Shown: piece by piece, positions 25,031 to 36,987 of the stretch | Numbering within the stretch: the first letter of the stretch is position 1 | Layout of the letters: each line of letters begins with the position of its first letter | Assembly: GCA_944474755.1 (NCBI GenBank) | Contig: OX104112.1 | Location: 3,196,001 to 3,260,000, forward strand | Direction of reading: 5' to 3' | DNA from: Limnoperna fortunei | Taxonomy: Eukaryota > Mollusca > Bivalvia > Mytilida > Modiolidae | DNA: 64,000 nucleotides | Program-made: the position numbers and the translations under genes | The notes under the pieces: generated by a model | The model's database searches: none | The model's input: only the letters and a program-made list of their open reading frames with translations | What the model was told of the DNA's origin: nothing

Positions 25031-26788
25031 AAACAAGAACGTTGTTATGCTACTATAACAAGGCTCTTGTTTCATGCGTTGTGAATGAATGACAAAACAA
25101 GTACTGTGGAGTTCACGTGAGCTCAACTGTACTCGGTAATCCCAACCTGAAACCTGCCATTAACAAATAATTTACGTTCAGTCATGGCGGATGTGCTAAA
25201 ATAAGGTCACTCGGTGAAGAGACCCAAAGTTCAATATTACCGTTTTATTACTCAAGACGAAAGAATTTTAGAATGTATATGAATGAATGAGATAAACATT
25301 ATATATTTCCATGATATTTCTGACAAAAATAGGTTTCGTCCCCTTGCGCCTAACAAGTTGTTCTCATTTTGAGTAATGGATTCCGTTCTGTTTAGCTCCG
25401 CCGAGATGCAAAAATCACATAGACAATGGACGAAAATCGAAAGCTTTTAAAAACAAACAGCACGATGAAGCAATTAAATCATAGGTAATATCTATTTAAG
25501 TCGACACTTGTTATATTAAATCTAAGATGTAATTTTTCTTCGAAAAAGAGGATGAGTAGAATACATCAATCAATACATAATAAATATTTGAGTTTGAGTC
25601 GCTGAATTCTGCACGTTTGTCAATGTGTAATATAAGGTTATTATTTGCATCCACAATTAAGTCTTATGGATACATTGTGCACACCAAACGCGACAACTAG
25701 TTGTATATACCAAGTGGTTACAACGTAAATACCAGTAAATGTCTAATAAGCTTGATTGGTTGAAATTGATCATAGTTAAGATGAAGGTTGTAATTCTCAA
25801 TCTATAATAAAGAAAAAAGAAAATATGCTCATGTGTCAATTAAAATATAACAAACACGGATAAATAGTACAAACACATATGTGTGAGTACAGTCAATAGC
25901 GGGTATGAACAAAATGCACATTAATGCAAGCCTCACAAAACCCAACGACGCATAATTAATGATACTTAATAACTTAGAAAAGCTTGGGAATGTTATTCTA
26001 AACTTTACTAGTGCTTGAGCCATTTCCCGGCAACGTAGTGTGTATATGTGTTAAATGAAGTAATCTACGATCTAATTCGTTCGTATATTGTCATTCTGAA
26101 GTTCAAGGAATGTTCGAGCAAGATTTGCAACATGCAGTTTTGCGTTATCTTGTCAAAAGTTCAAGCGTAATATTCTGTATGAATAAAATTTGTTCGTACC
26201 TATAGAGTTCCGCGATCCAATTTCTATTAGTGAATTGCACTTGGATTCGACCGGCTGCTGTTGTTTTGTCTCATCAGACCATAACACTTCCTCTACCGTA
26301 TGACTGACATTGATAAACAAACACATGAATCGGTGCTACGTTCACACTGGAGTCGATCTGCCATATGGCGTCGGTCGCTGCTGTACATTACAAAACCAGA
26401 TTTGCCAGAGAACACAATGCAGCTCTAATCATGTAAGCGGTACCGTAAATGCCATGGTACCAAATGATGTCTACCTAAAATATAGCGTATCGTTTGACTT
26501 CTTTCATTAATTTTGTAGTTTTTAAATCACATTTATAAAGAAGGTTTAGTGTTTATGTGGCAACCAAATTACCTAGCCACATTACTCCGAGTATGTCCAG
26601 CAACATTTCGATCGTTTTCTGTCATCGTCAAGGCAAAACCCTAAAAAGTTGAATTACGTGATGTATATACCATGCAAAATACAAATGCAGAGGATTTCAA
26701 CCCTAACTAAACTTATTTAGGACATTGAAATGAATTGTGTTTATAAAAAGGATATTTTAGCCAAATTTTTCAGGTGCACGGTTTCATT
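25031..26788. other. Non-coding stretch left of the tandem array
   Basis: No convincing gene. Short frames (25657-25839, 25829-26023, 26310-26510) carry no recognised motif. It forms the left flank of the 10.58-kb array, and the last bases GGTTTCATT precede the first unit. Confidence 0.45.
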
Positions 26789-28680
26789 TCTTCGTATCTT
26801 TATTGTTTGTTAATCATCAAACAAGATATAACGAAAGTATGATAGACGTTATGTTGTATCTTACATCTGTTAAAATATCAACAAAGTAACCTCCCAACGA
26901 TATACCACCCCTTATAGAAAACCTAGGATGTGTTCAGACATGAGAGCCATGTCAAGATATACCAGGACAATGATACGATAACACCTGCATAAAACCAAAG
27001 ACGCTCCAACTACTATTCTTCACCAACTATAAGGCTTTTGATTTACATATTGTTTGTTTGCATGTAGAAAAATGTATCTCTTAATGTATTTGCGCCTTAC
27101 ACGCCAGAATGTAGAGGGTCTTTACATTTTCATATTCTTTCTATATTTTGATATGTCTGATTTCAAGAATTCCATTCGAACCCTATTGTTACGAAATATA
27201 AAATATAAACGTTATGCAAAACGCAGCTGGTCAAATTTGAAATTTCATTTAAATTATACATGCAATATTCGATATCAATTAATTCAAAACTAAAACTCAT
27301 GTATGGATTCGTTTTTCATACAATTGTGTACAAGCTTTTAATTTGATAATTTCAGTGAAATTTCTTTAATGTCAAAGGATCAGGAGCTTTCATTTTAAGC
27401 CGGGTACTATTACATTTTAATTATATCTCTTTTATGCAATAACTATACTACCATCGAATGTTTTTTGTTGCATAACTATAATTTTGTTATACATTTATAG
27501 CAGTCAGTAGATTATTGTCCAAGAAGCATACTGTTAGTAAACTTTCCACAGATTTTTCTTTCGGATAAAAACTCATAATGATAACAATTTCACAATGAAA
27601 TAAGATCAGAATATGTAGTGACTAGATAAAATAGAATATTTCAACAATTTTTCGTTCCGTTTCCGACGTAGTCAATTTAAATTCGAAATGTATGCTTTGA
27701 ACTGAATGGCACTAACCCAGAACGAATTTTGGACTGTACAAACGCCCAATTTAATTGCAATAAAAGTAACACAAGATGTGTTCGACCAATTTGCTGTGTT
27801 ATGCTCTGAAACGCATTCTCATTGTCATTTTTAAAAATTATTTCGTGTTTTAAATCAATTGTTGGCAAAAATGTTATTTTTAGATTTTTCTCAAAGAATT
27901 TTATTTAGAATCGATAAAGGCAACAGTTAAAAATATGCCATACGTGGAATTCACCGCGCATTTATATATGCTGTATTGACCATCTTTAATTTAAACAGCC
28001 CGCATCTAGTTGATGTATTAACATCAATACTTTCTTAAAATGATCTTTAACGTGAAATAGTTCTCCATACAGTCAAATGATTCTATTCCGAGATATTCAG
28101 ATTATTATTGACTCGATACAATTAAATATTTACAACCCTTTTCGTTTTTGTTTGAAATAGCAACAACGTTCTTGCAGCAATAAATTCAACTAATAGCTGT
28201 TTCGTGATAAAAGTAGTTTAATCATATTAAAATTTTTTCAGCCACTGTCAATTCAAGTACTCAACCCGATTTCTTCGTAGTTGTAGGCATGTAATATTGA
28301 TAACAGAGGGCAATGTAAACCTTAATTGACACTGATACTACATGACAACAAATTTAGAATGTGTCGACAATAGTCAATAGTTAAATATAAACGTACATTA
28401 TTTTTTTAAATGACTTGTTAAAGAATCTTATTAATGTTTAGATTAAGAATTGACCACCAGTAGTAGCAATTACTACATGTACACTATTTTTTTTACTTTA
28501 GAAAATTGTAATACGATACTTTATTTATTAAATAGCTTTCAGGTACTAATGACGTTTTCCAGGACTTGTTTTGACCAATGGTCACCATTATTGACCATAA
28601 ACTAGTGTAGCGATTGTTAAGAAATCCTCTGCTTAAACGCTATGTATTAGTTTTTCTGCTCGCCATCAATTCTACTGCCG

Positions 28681-28827
28681 ATGGAAACTATATCTGTTAA
28701 AAATTACAGTACAAGACACAAAAAACAGTGCTCATTTTTCTGTGCGGAACACGACTCTCTATGCTGTCATTCCTGCATGGCAGAAATACGCCAGATATGT
28801 CAGCAAAATGCTCGTGTAGACGTTTGA
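28681..28827 (+). pseudogene. Degenerate TRIM-type B-box fragment, copy 1
   Basis: A 48-codon frame starting at ATG reads STRHKKQCSFFCAEHDSLCC, then HSCMAEIRQIC, before TGA. It resembles a B-box zinc finger as found in TRIM-like proteins: T-x-H, then F-x-C, then a C-x-x-H-D-x-L-C-C-x-x-C core. The first Cys of the usual C-T-x-H is Ser here, and the terminal H-R-x-C element is altered, so metal binding is probably impaired. No RING, coiled coil or repeat domain is found around it. Short exons of this kind are scattered in molluscs because TRIM-like genes are greatly expanded there. Could be a pseudogene scrap or a chance match. Confidence 0.45.
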
Positions 28828-29149
28828 TTTACGTGTAGTACGGAGATCGCATACATTGAAAATCTGTTTAGGGCAGTATTAAGCTGACTTGTAACACTCG
28901 AAAAGCTAGTACGCAAGTGTAATGAGAATTTAAAGAGTATGACTTAGTGTTGTGGATCCATCTACTAACTATTTAATGCGCTAGTATTTATCCTTTTGTC
29001 AGCTTTGGGTTGATATTTGCTGATTTGTTATTTTTTTTTTTTAGTCAGCGTTAAGAGATTTAATTAAGAAAGATGTAATTTTCTAATTTTACCACTAATT
29101 TAATGAATTTCACCCTCTATTATTATTAGAGAAAGACAGATTCACCGAC

Positions 29150-29280
29150 CGTCGGCAAGAAAAATGGCAATTTTCTGAATCATAGTAGTAGTTCGCCTAA
29201 TTATCCGAACTCACAACCCCATTAACACGCAGTTGATTATTAGCTGACGCTTACTGCCTTGACCACTCGACCACTGAAGC
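29150..29280 (-). mobile_element. Ancient SINE family 1 remnant, copy 1
   Basis: On the minus strand it starts GCTTCAGTGGTCGAGTGGTC (A-box-like), has GGTTGTGAGTTCGGAT (B-box-like), and later TTGCCATTTTTCTTGCCGAC, which aligns with the TTGCCAGTTTTCCTAC-type block of the intact SINEs. Very diverged. Confidence 0.6.
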
Positions 29281-31190
29281 ATAGTTGTTTTGTCTTGTTT
29301 GTCCCAAAAGATGGACAACATAATGAGTTTTTACATGTACGTACATGAATGAATTGTTTATTAGTCAAGTCTCTCTTAAAAATGAAAACCTCAAAGTGAC
29401 CTCAAGCAAACTTTATTTTATTTTCAAAAAAACGTTCGTAAAGTGTTGTCGATATGTTATATACGATAAGTGTGGAATAAACGAAGTACGCATGATGAAG
29501 ACAAACTCTGGTCTGCCTACGGATAGATTACTTATTAATGAGGTGGAATAAAAAAAAATATGCCAACAAAGTGTTCCGTCTTGTCGCTATGTTCTTCAAG
29601 ATTAACATGTAACAAGTGATGTACTTAACTTAGCTTGGATTGAATGAAGAATACGGTCTACATGAGTGTCTTGTATAGACAGAATCTCAATTTTTGAACG
29701 TGGAATAAATCATTAACGAATCATATCTTCTCCACGATTAGTGTGGAGTACATGATAAAACAAATCGTTGTTATAATCTCATATAAACTGTGGATGGTTT
29801 GATTTCGATTTCTTCATGAAATGTTGAAACCAATAAGTTCTGTAATATCTATCCAATACTGATGGCTACCTAACATTCAATGCCCTCTATAGCTACATGT
29901 GATTGATGAACACTGGATAGAATTTTTTCCCGCAGAACCGAGTAATAAATGGTGAACATGTTGCTGATGTATTCGTCTTCTCAATTGCAATAATAGTTTT
30001 TAAAATGACCACTTGTTCCCTCAAATGCGGATTTAGATAAAAAATAAAATCTTGTTCGGACCTCAAACCTTACATGGTTGGTTTCTAGAATATTTTGAAT
30101 AAGCATTCCATACACGATAAATATGATAATGATTGCAGTTTGTTGATTTTTTATATTTCTAGCAAAACTGCATGGCATCAGTAGTGGTCAACCACAAAAA
30201 ATGCCTTCATTTAGGATATATATCCTGCAATGGAGATGTTTGCCTTCGTAGTCTATCTCATATGACAAACTGTGGCGATGTTTCATGACTGATGCCATTA
30301 GATATATACCTGAAACACCAGGAATGTTATTAATTTAAACTTCAAACATAATAGATGCATACTTTAAAATTTGGAAAACAAACCAAATAGTCTTCTTGCT
30401 ACACGACATATTCCATGCCTCGCCAGCTTATTATATATATATAATATAATATCACAATCAATATGTAACTCTCCTCCATTTGCACGGAGATGGATTTTGC
30501 TTTAAAGTAAAACTGCACTCAACGTAAATTGTAAATATTTATGGGGTCTAAACTAATTAATTGTAAACATCATGCAGTTATTGATCAATACATGTCAGTC
30601 ATACAGTTGAATTAAAAAAAATCAATCATCAGGGCAAAGTGACTGAAAAAGAGAACATATTTTTTCCTGCTACTGGAACCTAATCTTTTTTATCACAAAA
30701 TAAGTCTTTAGTCTTTATTATTAAAATACTGTTGCACTTCCCGAAACGCTGTCCATTGTGGTCCGATGTCAGACAACCATATTATAATGTGATACCCCTT
30801 CCTGAAGAAAGGACCTAGCTTATCCTCATCTTGAAGTCTAGCAGACCAGCTTCATGTGGCCAAGCACTGTGCAATTTCCAGGTGAGTCTAAGAACACATG
30901 ACAACGGCCTCTTAATTATTTGCTTATTGGGGAAACTATTAACATTTTTTGCTCTGACTCGGGCACCAAGTTTCGTTGAGTAATGAGAGACCCATCAAAA
31001 CGAGCGAAATAATTTCAGTTATATCCCATTAAATTTTCGGGGTGTCATGTCAGATAAAATTTTTCGCAAATTGAGAAACTCCGAAGGGTACTCAAGGAAA
31101 CTTAAAAAAAACCCATAAAATTGTCCAGAAATGGGCTTTGCAAAATCAGCTGAAAAATAACCAATACATTTAACAAATTATATAAATAAA

Positions 31191-32009
31191 TTTATTTATC
31201 AATTCCTTATGAAACTGTTTTTAAATATAGCTCTAATATCTGAATTCCATTGAATAATAAATTCACTGTCCATACTACAGCTCGGCGCAGCCAAATATCA
31301 AAAAAGATCTATTTTCCTCTCCCTCAGTCAAATGTCATTTACAGAGCCGTTATCACATGGTAGATTGTTTGTTTGTTTGTTTGAACGTTGTTTAACGCCA
31401 TTTTCAGCTATATCATGGCGTCCAGTTTTTATTGGGGGAGGCAGCCGAAGTACCCGGAGAAAACATCCGACCTTCGGTAGGAAAACTGGCAATACTTGTC
31501 AACTAAGATTGGAGTCGAGCGCACCCTGCCCACAGTGAGACTCGAACCCGCAATTCCTGTGTTGACAGACCACGTGATCAATAGAAGATGAACTACCTTA
31601 ACCACTCGGCCACCGAGGCCCCACACATGGTAGAGAAAACTAGTCTAAATACAAACCTTAAAATACTGCCCAGGGAATAAAAAAACAAACTACGTCTTGC
31701 AAAAAATATGTATATGACATGTGTAATAGATTCCGTTGTACTTTCTTCACAAATGTGCATGTCATATAATTACTATCTCAAAAGATCAACATCAGAATTA
31801 CAAATGTTGTGATATTCGTGCTCAATCATACACTATCAACTTAAAACACATACCGTTTGGACGATCAAATATTACAAATAGCCCTTTGTTTACTTTAGAA
31901 AATACCAGTACATTGAAAAAAATCGATTAATCTCATCTTGGGTAGTGTCAGAATGTTGCTATGCATTAATGGTTCAAACGCTCTGTATTGTGAGCGAATA
32001 AAAAGGAAC
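31191..32009. repeat. Left arm of ~820-bp inverted repeat, copy 1
   Basis: The outer end is TTTATTTATCAATTCC and the inner end is near GAGCGAATAAAAAGGAAC. Its reverse complement lies at 36988-37371, cut by the tandem junction, and in full only after unit 3 (58151-58988). The arm contains a SINE with its target duplications, so the SINE predates the inversion. This arm lacks a CATTG present in the other arm before GGGTAGTGTC. Confidence 0.92.
31365..31623 (-). mobile_element. SINE family 1, full length, in IR arm, copy 1
   Basis: Minus-strand copy with the GGGGCCTCGGTGGCCGAGTG head, GCGGGTTCGAGTCTC B box, GGCGTTAAAC 3' module and CAAACAAACAAAC tail. Flanked by the 11-bp target duplication CACATGGTAGA (31354-31364 and 31624-31634). 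The same insertion with the same duplication is seen in opposite orientation at 58556-58811. The open frame inside it (31429-31626) is an incidental SINE frame. Confidence 0.93.
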
Positions 32010-32664
32010 TCTCTTTTCTTTCTTTTTCTCTTTCTTCTGTATTTCCCTCTGCTTCTCGGAGAACCACTACCAAGTAGTGTAAGTACTAAGTATAGGGACT
32101 GTAGATTTCGCTATATACGGTACTAGGCTCCAGTTATATCCTGAATACTATAATTTCCTCCACCATTTAGTAGAGTATTCACTGTATAATTAATTCGGTA
32201 TATATATACTTAATATGCCACCACCTTAGTATGTCTATATTTAAGACACTGGAATACCTCCACCAAACAAAAACATTTTATATACAAATTTATATTTACA
32301 TACCGCAATTCAACATTTGCGGGCAACAAAAGTTCATCAGTCACCAATGCCTACTAAATGTACCTATAATTTTGTTGTTCTTACTAGATCATTGGATCAT
32401 AGTTGTAGCGCCAATAAATTTATTTATTTACCACTAATATATACTTGAGCACCAAGTTAAATAACGTTTATCTAGGAGTAATCGGTTTACTTCCAGGCAT
32501 TATAATAGGGGATAGTTATCAATAATTATCACGAGAGAATATAAAATATAAAAGAGATAAAATTTAAGAAAGAAAAATTACCTAAGAAAATAGTGATGAT
32601 AAGTAACTCGATTTATAAAAAGTAAAGACTCTGTTCAACTAAGGGATACTGACAGGAACCCTAA

Positions 32665-34185
32665 TCAAAAAGGTCGAACTATAATCCCTAATTTTCTACT
32701 TCTCTCATGATGGAGAGCATAGCATAGTCCTCTGGATAAGGACTCGATTTCTGAGACAATGTTTTCTTTCTGAAATACTAACGGAAGGGAGTGATTTGTG
32801 ATATCCAGAATCAGCTGAGTAAATCTAATGTCATTAGCAATAATTTTGTCGAACTGTTCACTATCGATCTTTAACAAGCAAGATGAGATCTTCTCAATAA
32901 AAGGTTTTCTGACTGTTTCTAGCACGGAGCATCTGAGTATGAAGTAAGCTGTGTCCTCTATTCCATTTCCACACATTATGCAATAGGGAGCTATCTTTTT
33001 CTTCAGCAAGTTTGATTGTACCAACATTAGCATATAGGTCCCAGATAGGAGTTTCACTTTTATATTTGCTTTAATAATTGCTATTTTGTTCATTCCTGCA
33101 TTTTCCCATACGTTATGCACTTTCCCAATTTTCATAGTTTTACAATCTAGAAATCTCAAGGTACATTTGTTTGATGCCATGAGTTCAATTTGATGTTTCC
33201 AATATCCTAGAACCTTCTTTTTAACGACTAACTTCCACTCCGCCTTATTGGGGGTGTTTAAATAGAGCTCAAAGATTGATGGAAGATCGTACAAATCCAA
33301 GATGTTTTTTGCATATATAAACCAGCTGCGAGAGGTAGAGTCCTTCAACAAGATCTGTCGTATACATAATTCCTTTTCTTTTCCACCATTTCTTATGATT
33401 GACCAGAGCTTTAATAGTATCTGGGAATGTATAAACGAGTCCAGAGGTAATTCACCAGAAAGTATGTAGACCGATGCATCAGCAGTACGGCTAGGCAGGT
33501 TCATGATCATCTTTAGGAGCGTCTTATGATAAGTTGAGATTTGAAGATAATCTTTGTTTGTCAATACTATACAGTCTAAGCCAAACAACATTCTAGGTCG
33601 AGCAAATATGTTCCACATATGAATGATAACTTTTGGATTTAGTCCATTGTAGCCATGCATACCAGTTCCAATCATTGCAGACACGGTTCTTCTTGCAAGT
33701 TGTATTCGCTTTGCTATCAGGTCATGACTATATACATGTCTATCAATTCCTATATGTGTATACGTATCAGTTTGTTCAAGATGGCGGCCGTGGAGAGAAA
33801 ACTTTTCCTCTAGAGAATGTTTTTTTCCTATTAAAAATCATAATTTAACTTTTTGTTTCGTTTATGATATACCGTTCATTGTTTGTATATTGTTCTTGAA
33901 CGAGAAACATTGTTTGAAGTTCCAATTGGCTACGACCAAGAAGTACGATGTCATCAGCACAGGTAGGACTGTTTACTTGAACTGTACCGATACGAAATCC
34001 AATAAATTTTTTCCTATATAAGTCTAATAATGGGTTTATGAAAACTTTATATAAATCCGGAGATAAGATACCGCCCTGTCTGACTCCTTGATGCTCAGGA
34101 AATGGTTGCGAAATAATTCCTTCCCATTTTACTCTTGAGTTCAATTCCTTATAGGACAAGTTTATTACATCATATCATCTTTGAC
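32665..34185 (-). pseudogene. 5'-truncated LINE ORF2 (RT palm to zinc knuckle), copy 1
   Basis: Minus-strand reading begins near 34185. Frame 34159-33845 has QGVRQGGILSPDLYKVFINP, then PTCADDIVLLGRSQ, the RT catalytic box in a C-A-D-D form, then ends at a TAA just after NETKS. The same frame continues past this single stop with RT-like sequence into 33684-32665 (339 codons). That part contains RPRMLFGLDCIVL and a zf-RVT-type zinc knuckle CIMCGNGIEDTAYFILRC near residue 237. The finger domain and first catalytic Asp are missing because of 5' truncation. The element is therefore dead, by truncation plus at least one nonsense change, and the stop is shared by all three tandem copies. Confidence 0.88.
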
Positions 34186-34211
34186 ACCTGTGTAGAATAG
34201 ATCTTATTACA

Positions 34212-34367
34212 AATTACAAATGTTGTGATATTCGTGCTCAATAATACACTATCAAATTAAAACGCATACCGTTTGGACGATCAAATATTACAAATAGCCA
34301 TTTGTTTACTTTAGAAAATAGCAGTACATTATAAAAATCGATTAATCTCATCTTGCATTGGGTAGTA
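34212..34367 (+). repeat. 156-bp partial repeat of the IR arm, copy 1
   Basis: Runs from AATTACAAATGTTGTGATAT to CATCTTGCATTGGGTAGT. It is a direct-orientation relative of part of the left arm (~31797-31967), but it carries the CATTG that the left arm lacks and the right arm has. The block therefore occurs three times per unit. Confidence 0.9.
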
Positions 34368-34713
34368 CATTTCTGTAACATTTTTTTACAGTTTTGTTCC
34401 TTAAGTTAAGATCGAAGTTCATAATAAATGAGAATATCAGATTTTTAGTTTGCTTATTTGTTTGTTTGTATTCTCACTTCATAAACATTACAAAATTGCC
34501 TCAGAGGAGACAACCATAAAATAATCAAGTAATTATTTAGCATTCAACTAAACGTACTCATTACACATGTATTCCTCATTTTATCTTTTATCAGTAGTAG
34601 CAGCTAGCTTCTTCTATTCTGATATATTTTTTGTATTTGAATATCACAATATATATGCATCGATCAATACATGATCGTTCGTCCATTTCAAAACGGATAT
34701 TGGTGGTTATTCA

Positions 34714-34928
34714 TCTTATATTAATCACGTGGTCTGTCAACACTGAAGTTTAACCGCGGGCAGGGTGCACTCGAATCCGATCTTAATTGACAAGGATTGC
34801 CAGCTTTCCCACCGAAGGTCCGAGTTCTCTCTGGGTACTTCGGCTTCCTCTCAAATAAATGGACGCCATGATGTAGCTGAAAAAATTGTTGCAAAGAGCG
34901 TAATTACCATTCAAACAAACAAACAAAC
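34714..34928 (+). mobile_element. SINE family 1, 5'-damaged, copy 1
   Basis: TTAATCACGTGGTCTGTCAA, then GACAAGGATTGCCAGCTTTC, GGTACTTCGGCTTCCTC, GGACGCCATGATGTAGCTGA and a CAAACAAACAAACAAA tail. The tRNA-like head is eroded. Confidence 0.85.
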
Positions 34929-35261
34929 AAAACGGATGCTACAAAAACAATGGTAACTGTAAACATTTCAGTCACTAAAGACTTTTAATCGTGTTTGTTA
35001 TTCACTTCTTCAGCTACATTTATATTTATTTTTTTCTCTCTGCATTATCTAATTTTATATCAGATTCATACATGTTTTCATAACCTGGTAGCGATTCTGT
35101 GCGTAATAACACAACCAAACGTTTTTACGTTGATTTAGAGTTGTTTACTACCGTAGCGAAGGAATAAACAATCTTACGATCCTCATGTTGTACTGAACTC
35201 GGGTTTTCTGATATTTTTAAATGTAAATATGCATAAGATACACACATTATTCAATTACGAA

Positions 35262-35446
35262 AGGTGGCCGAGTTTTTAAGGTAGTTCGTTTACTATATTG
35301 ATCGTAGTCTGTCAACACTGATATTGCGGAATCCAGTCTCACTGCGAGCAGGAGCGGGTAATCATGTTCCCTTCCCGACAAAAAAAAACTTGACACCATG
35401 ATGTAGATTAAAAAATGCAGAAATTGGCGTTATACAACAAAAAATC
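35262..35446 (+). mobile_element. SINE family 1, worn copy with head, copy 1
   Basis: AGGTGGCCGAGTTTTTAAGG (A box), GATCGTAGTCTGTCAACACT, ATTGCGGAATCCAGTCTC (damaged B box), an internal deletion, then GACACCATGATGTAGATT and TTGGCGTTATACAAC. Older than the copy in the arm. Confidence 0.82.
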
Positions 35447-35661
35447 TATTTGTAGCGTATAATACATGTACCGTATCTTTTCATCAAACCACCAACTCAC
35501 ACACTGCATCAATGAAAGTGGGAGGTTTGGCATGCAATTGAGCATAGATTTACACGCCATTTCTTTTGAAATGCATGTCACAATTCACGACCATTCCTCA
35601 AGTTGCTGTGCATTTGGCTATTTGGTTTTCGACATTATCGATTTCTCGGACTTGTATTTGT

Positions 35662-36263
35662 TAGCTACAATAAAGTAGCTCCTTTTTGTATGGACGGAGC
35701 TACAAAGAGGTCCCATTACTCGTAATGGAGCAAGTCGGGAGTGATTCACACCCGCGGATTTTATGCATATAATACATTATTAAACTGTTTCCTTAAATTG
35801 CTACATACTTTTTAAAGTTTAACTGTTATTTCTACAACACCTAATTCGTTAGTTTTACACTTTATTCGTAATCATGGCATTGTTGTCAAAATTTGAATTC
35901 CGGAAGTGCGTAATTTCTGAATCGATTTGGTAAAATATTCATCCGGATCAAATTTTTTCCGGCTTTATTGCATTAGCTGGAATCAAATTTTTACCGATAC
36001 GATTCTACAATTCTACACTCCACAATTTCGATTTTGTCAACAATGCCATGATTACGAAAAAGTGTTAAAATTATTTAATTAGACATTGTAGAAATGTCAA
36101 CTGAACGGCGGAGAAAGGAAAAATATAAATTGAACAAAAATAGCAGTTCAAAAGCGGAAAATATATATAAATCTCAAGAGTATTTTTGCTCCATTACGAG
36201 TAATGGGACCTCTTTGTAGCTCCGTCCATAAAAAATAAAAAATTAGCTACATTATTGTAGCTA
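35662..36263. mobile_element. 602-bp foldback MITE with 8-bp TSD, copy 1
   Basis: The ends are TAGCTACAATAAAGTAGCT and, reverse-complemented, TAGCTACAATAATGTAGCT. Terminal inverted repeats of ~75 bp include GGACGGAGCTACAAAGAGGT and CCCATTACTCGTAATGGAGC. It is flanked by a perfect 8-bp target duplication GTATTTGT (35654-35661 and 36264-36271). Inner sequence is also inverted (TTCGTAATCATGGCATTGTT near 35867 against its complement near 36040), so the whole element can fold on itself. It has no coding capacity. An 8-bp duplication fits hAT-like or P-like transposases, but the TAGCTACAAT terminus alone does not assign it. Confidence 0.9.
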
Positions 36264-36524
36264 GTATTTGTGATTGTCTTTTTTGAAAGTTTTCTTGCTG
36301 TTTGGTAATTTGTTATTACCTTCATTTTTCTACAGAATCTTCGAATATATGAAAACGTTCATCAAAGTTAGATTTTAACTGATTGCCCCAATAATACCAG
36401 TTGTATAGTAGTTATGACGATTACAAACAAGGACTCTGTGATCGTGCGATCTTATCTATAAGCGTGTCAAAGCATTGTGTTGTGAATTAAATCCGGACCC
36501 AAACCAGCTAGATTTTAACACTGA

Positions 36525-36640
36525 TTTCCAAGGACTGCCAGTTTTCATGGCTAAGATTGCATTTACCACCGGTTTACTCCAGCACTCCTTTTATAAACAT
36601 TGACGTCATGACATGGCTGCACATTTCACAAAAGAATATA
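36525..36640 (+). mobile_element. SINE family 1 scrap, copy 1
   Basis: CCAAGGACTGCCAGTTTTCA, TTACTCCAGCACTCC, then GACGTCATGACATGGCTG, in the family order but badly eroded. Confidence 0.6.
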
Positions 36641-36689
36641 AAAATTAACATATACAAGTCATGTCCTTACCTTTCCTTTATATTTGCAG

Positions 36690-36809
36690 GATTTTGATGT
36701 AAAGCAAGATGCTTCTTCTGTGGCAAATGTAGTAGACTGGAAAGATAGTGGTGATCCACTGGATCCGGAATTTGATGATGATTGTAAACACTTGCAGAAT
36801 AGGCAGTAA
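36690..36809 (+). pseudogene. Candidate orphan terminal exon, unknown acidic peptide, copy 1
   Basis: A strong acceptor (pyrimidine-rich TTACCTTTCCTTTATATTTGCAG) precedes a 39-codon open frame in phase 0, DFDVKQDASSVANVVDWKDS then GDPLDPEFDDDCKHLQNRQ, ending in TAA at 36807-36809. The composition is acidic and looks like real protein, unlike surrounding DNA. I do not recognise the family and find no upstream exon in the unit. It could be a captured 3' exon or chance. The minus-strand frame over it (36667-36873) is the weaker reading. Confidence 0.35.
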
Positions 36810-36987
36810 CTTTTTCCAAATTAGTTGCATTTAGAAAATTAAAGAAGCGAATTAAGAAGGACAGTATATTCAATTAAGTTAGTTAAGTCGTTAATCTGTT
36901 TAAATCTTGTCCGATGTAAAAGAGTAACCATTCCTCAGTACACAACATTATGTGGTGTGTTAAACCTCGAAATGGGATATCAAATCG

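Noticed and set aside
27054..27293. 79-codon frame conserved in all three units (also 37637, 48218)
   Set aside because: Identity reflects the very recent tandem copying, not selection; no motif, splice context or homologue recognised.
31429..31626. Repeated GLGGRVVKVV-type frames (also near 7831, 42011, 52593)
   Set aside because: This is the translation of the SINE tRNA-like head, seen wherever the SINE occurs; not a gene.
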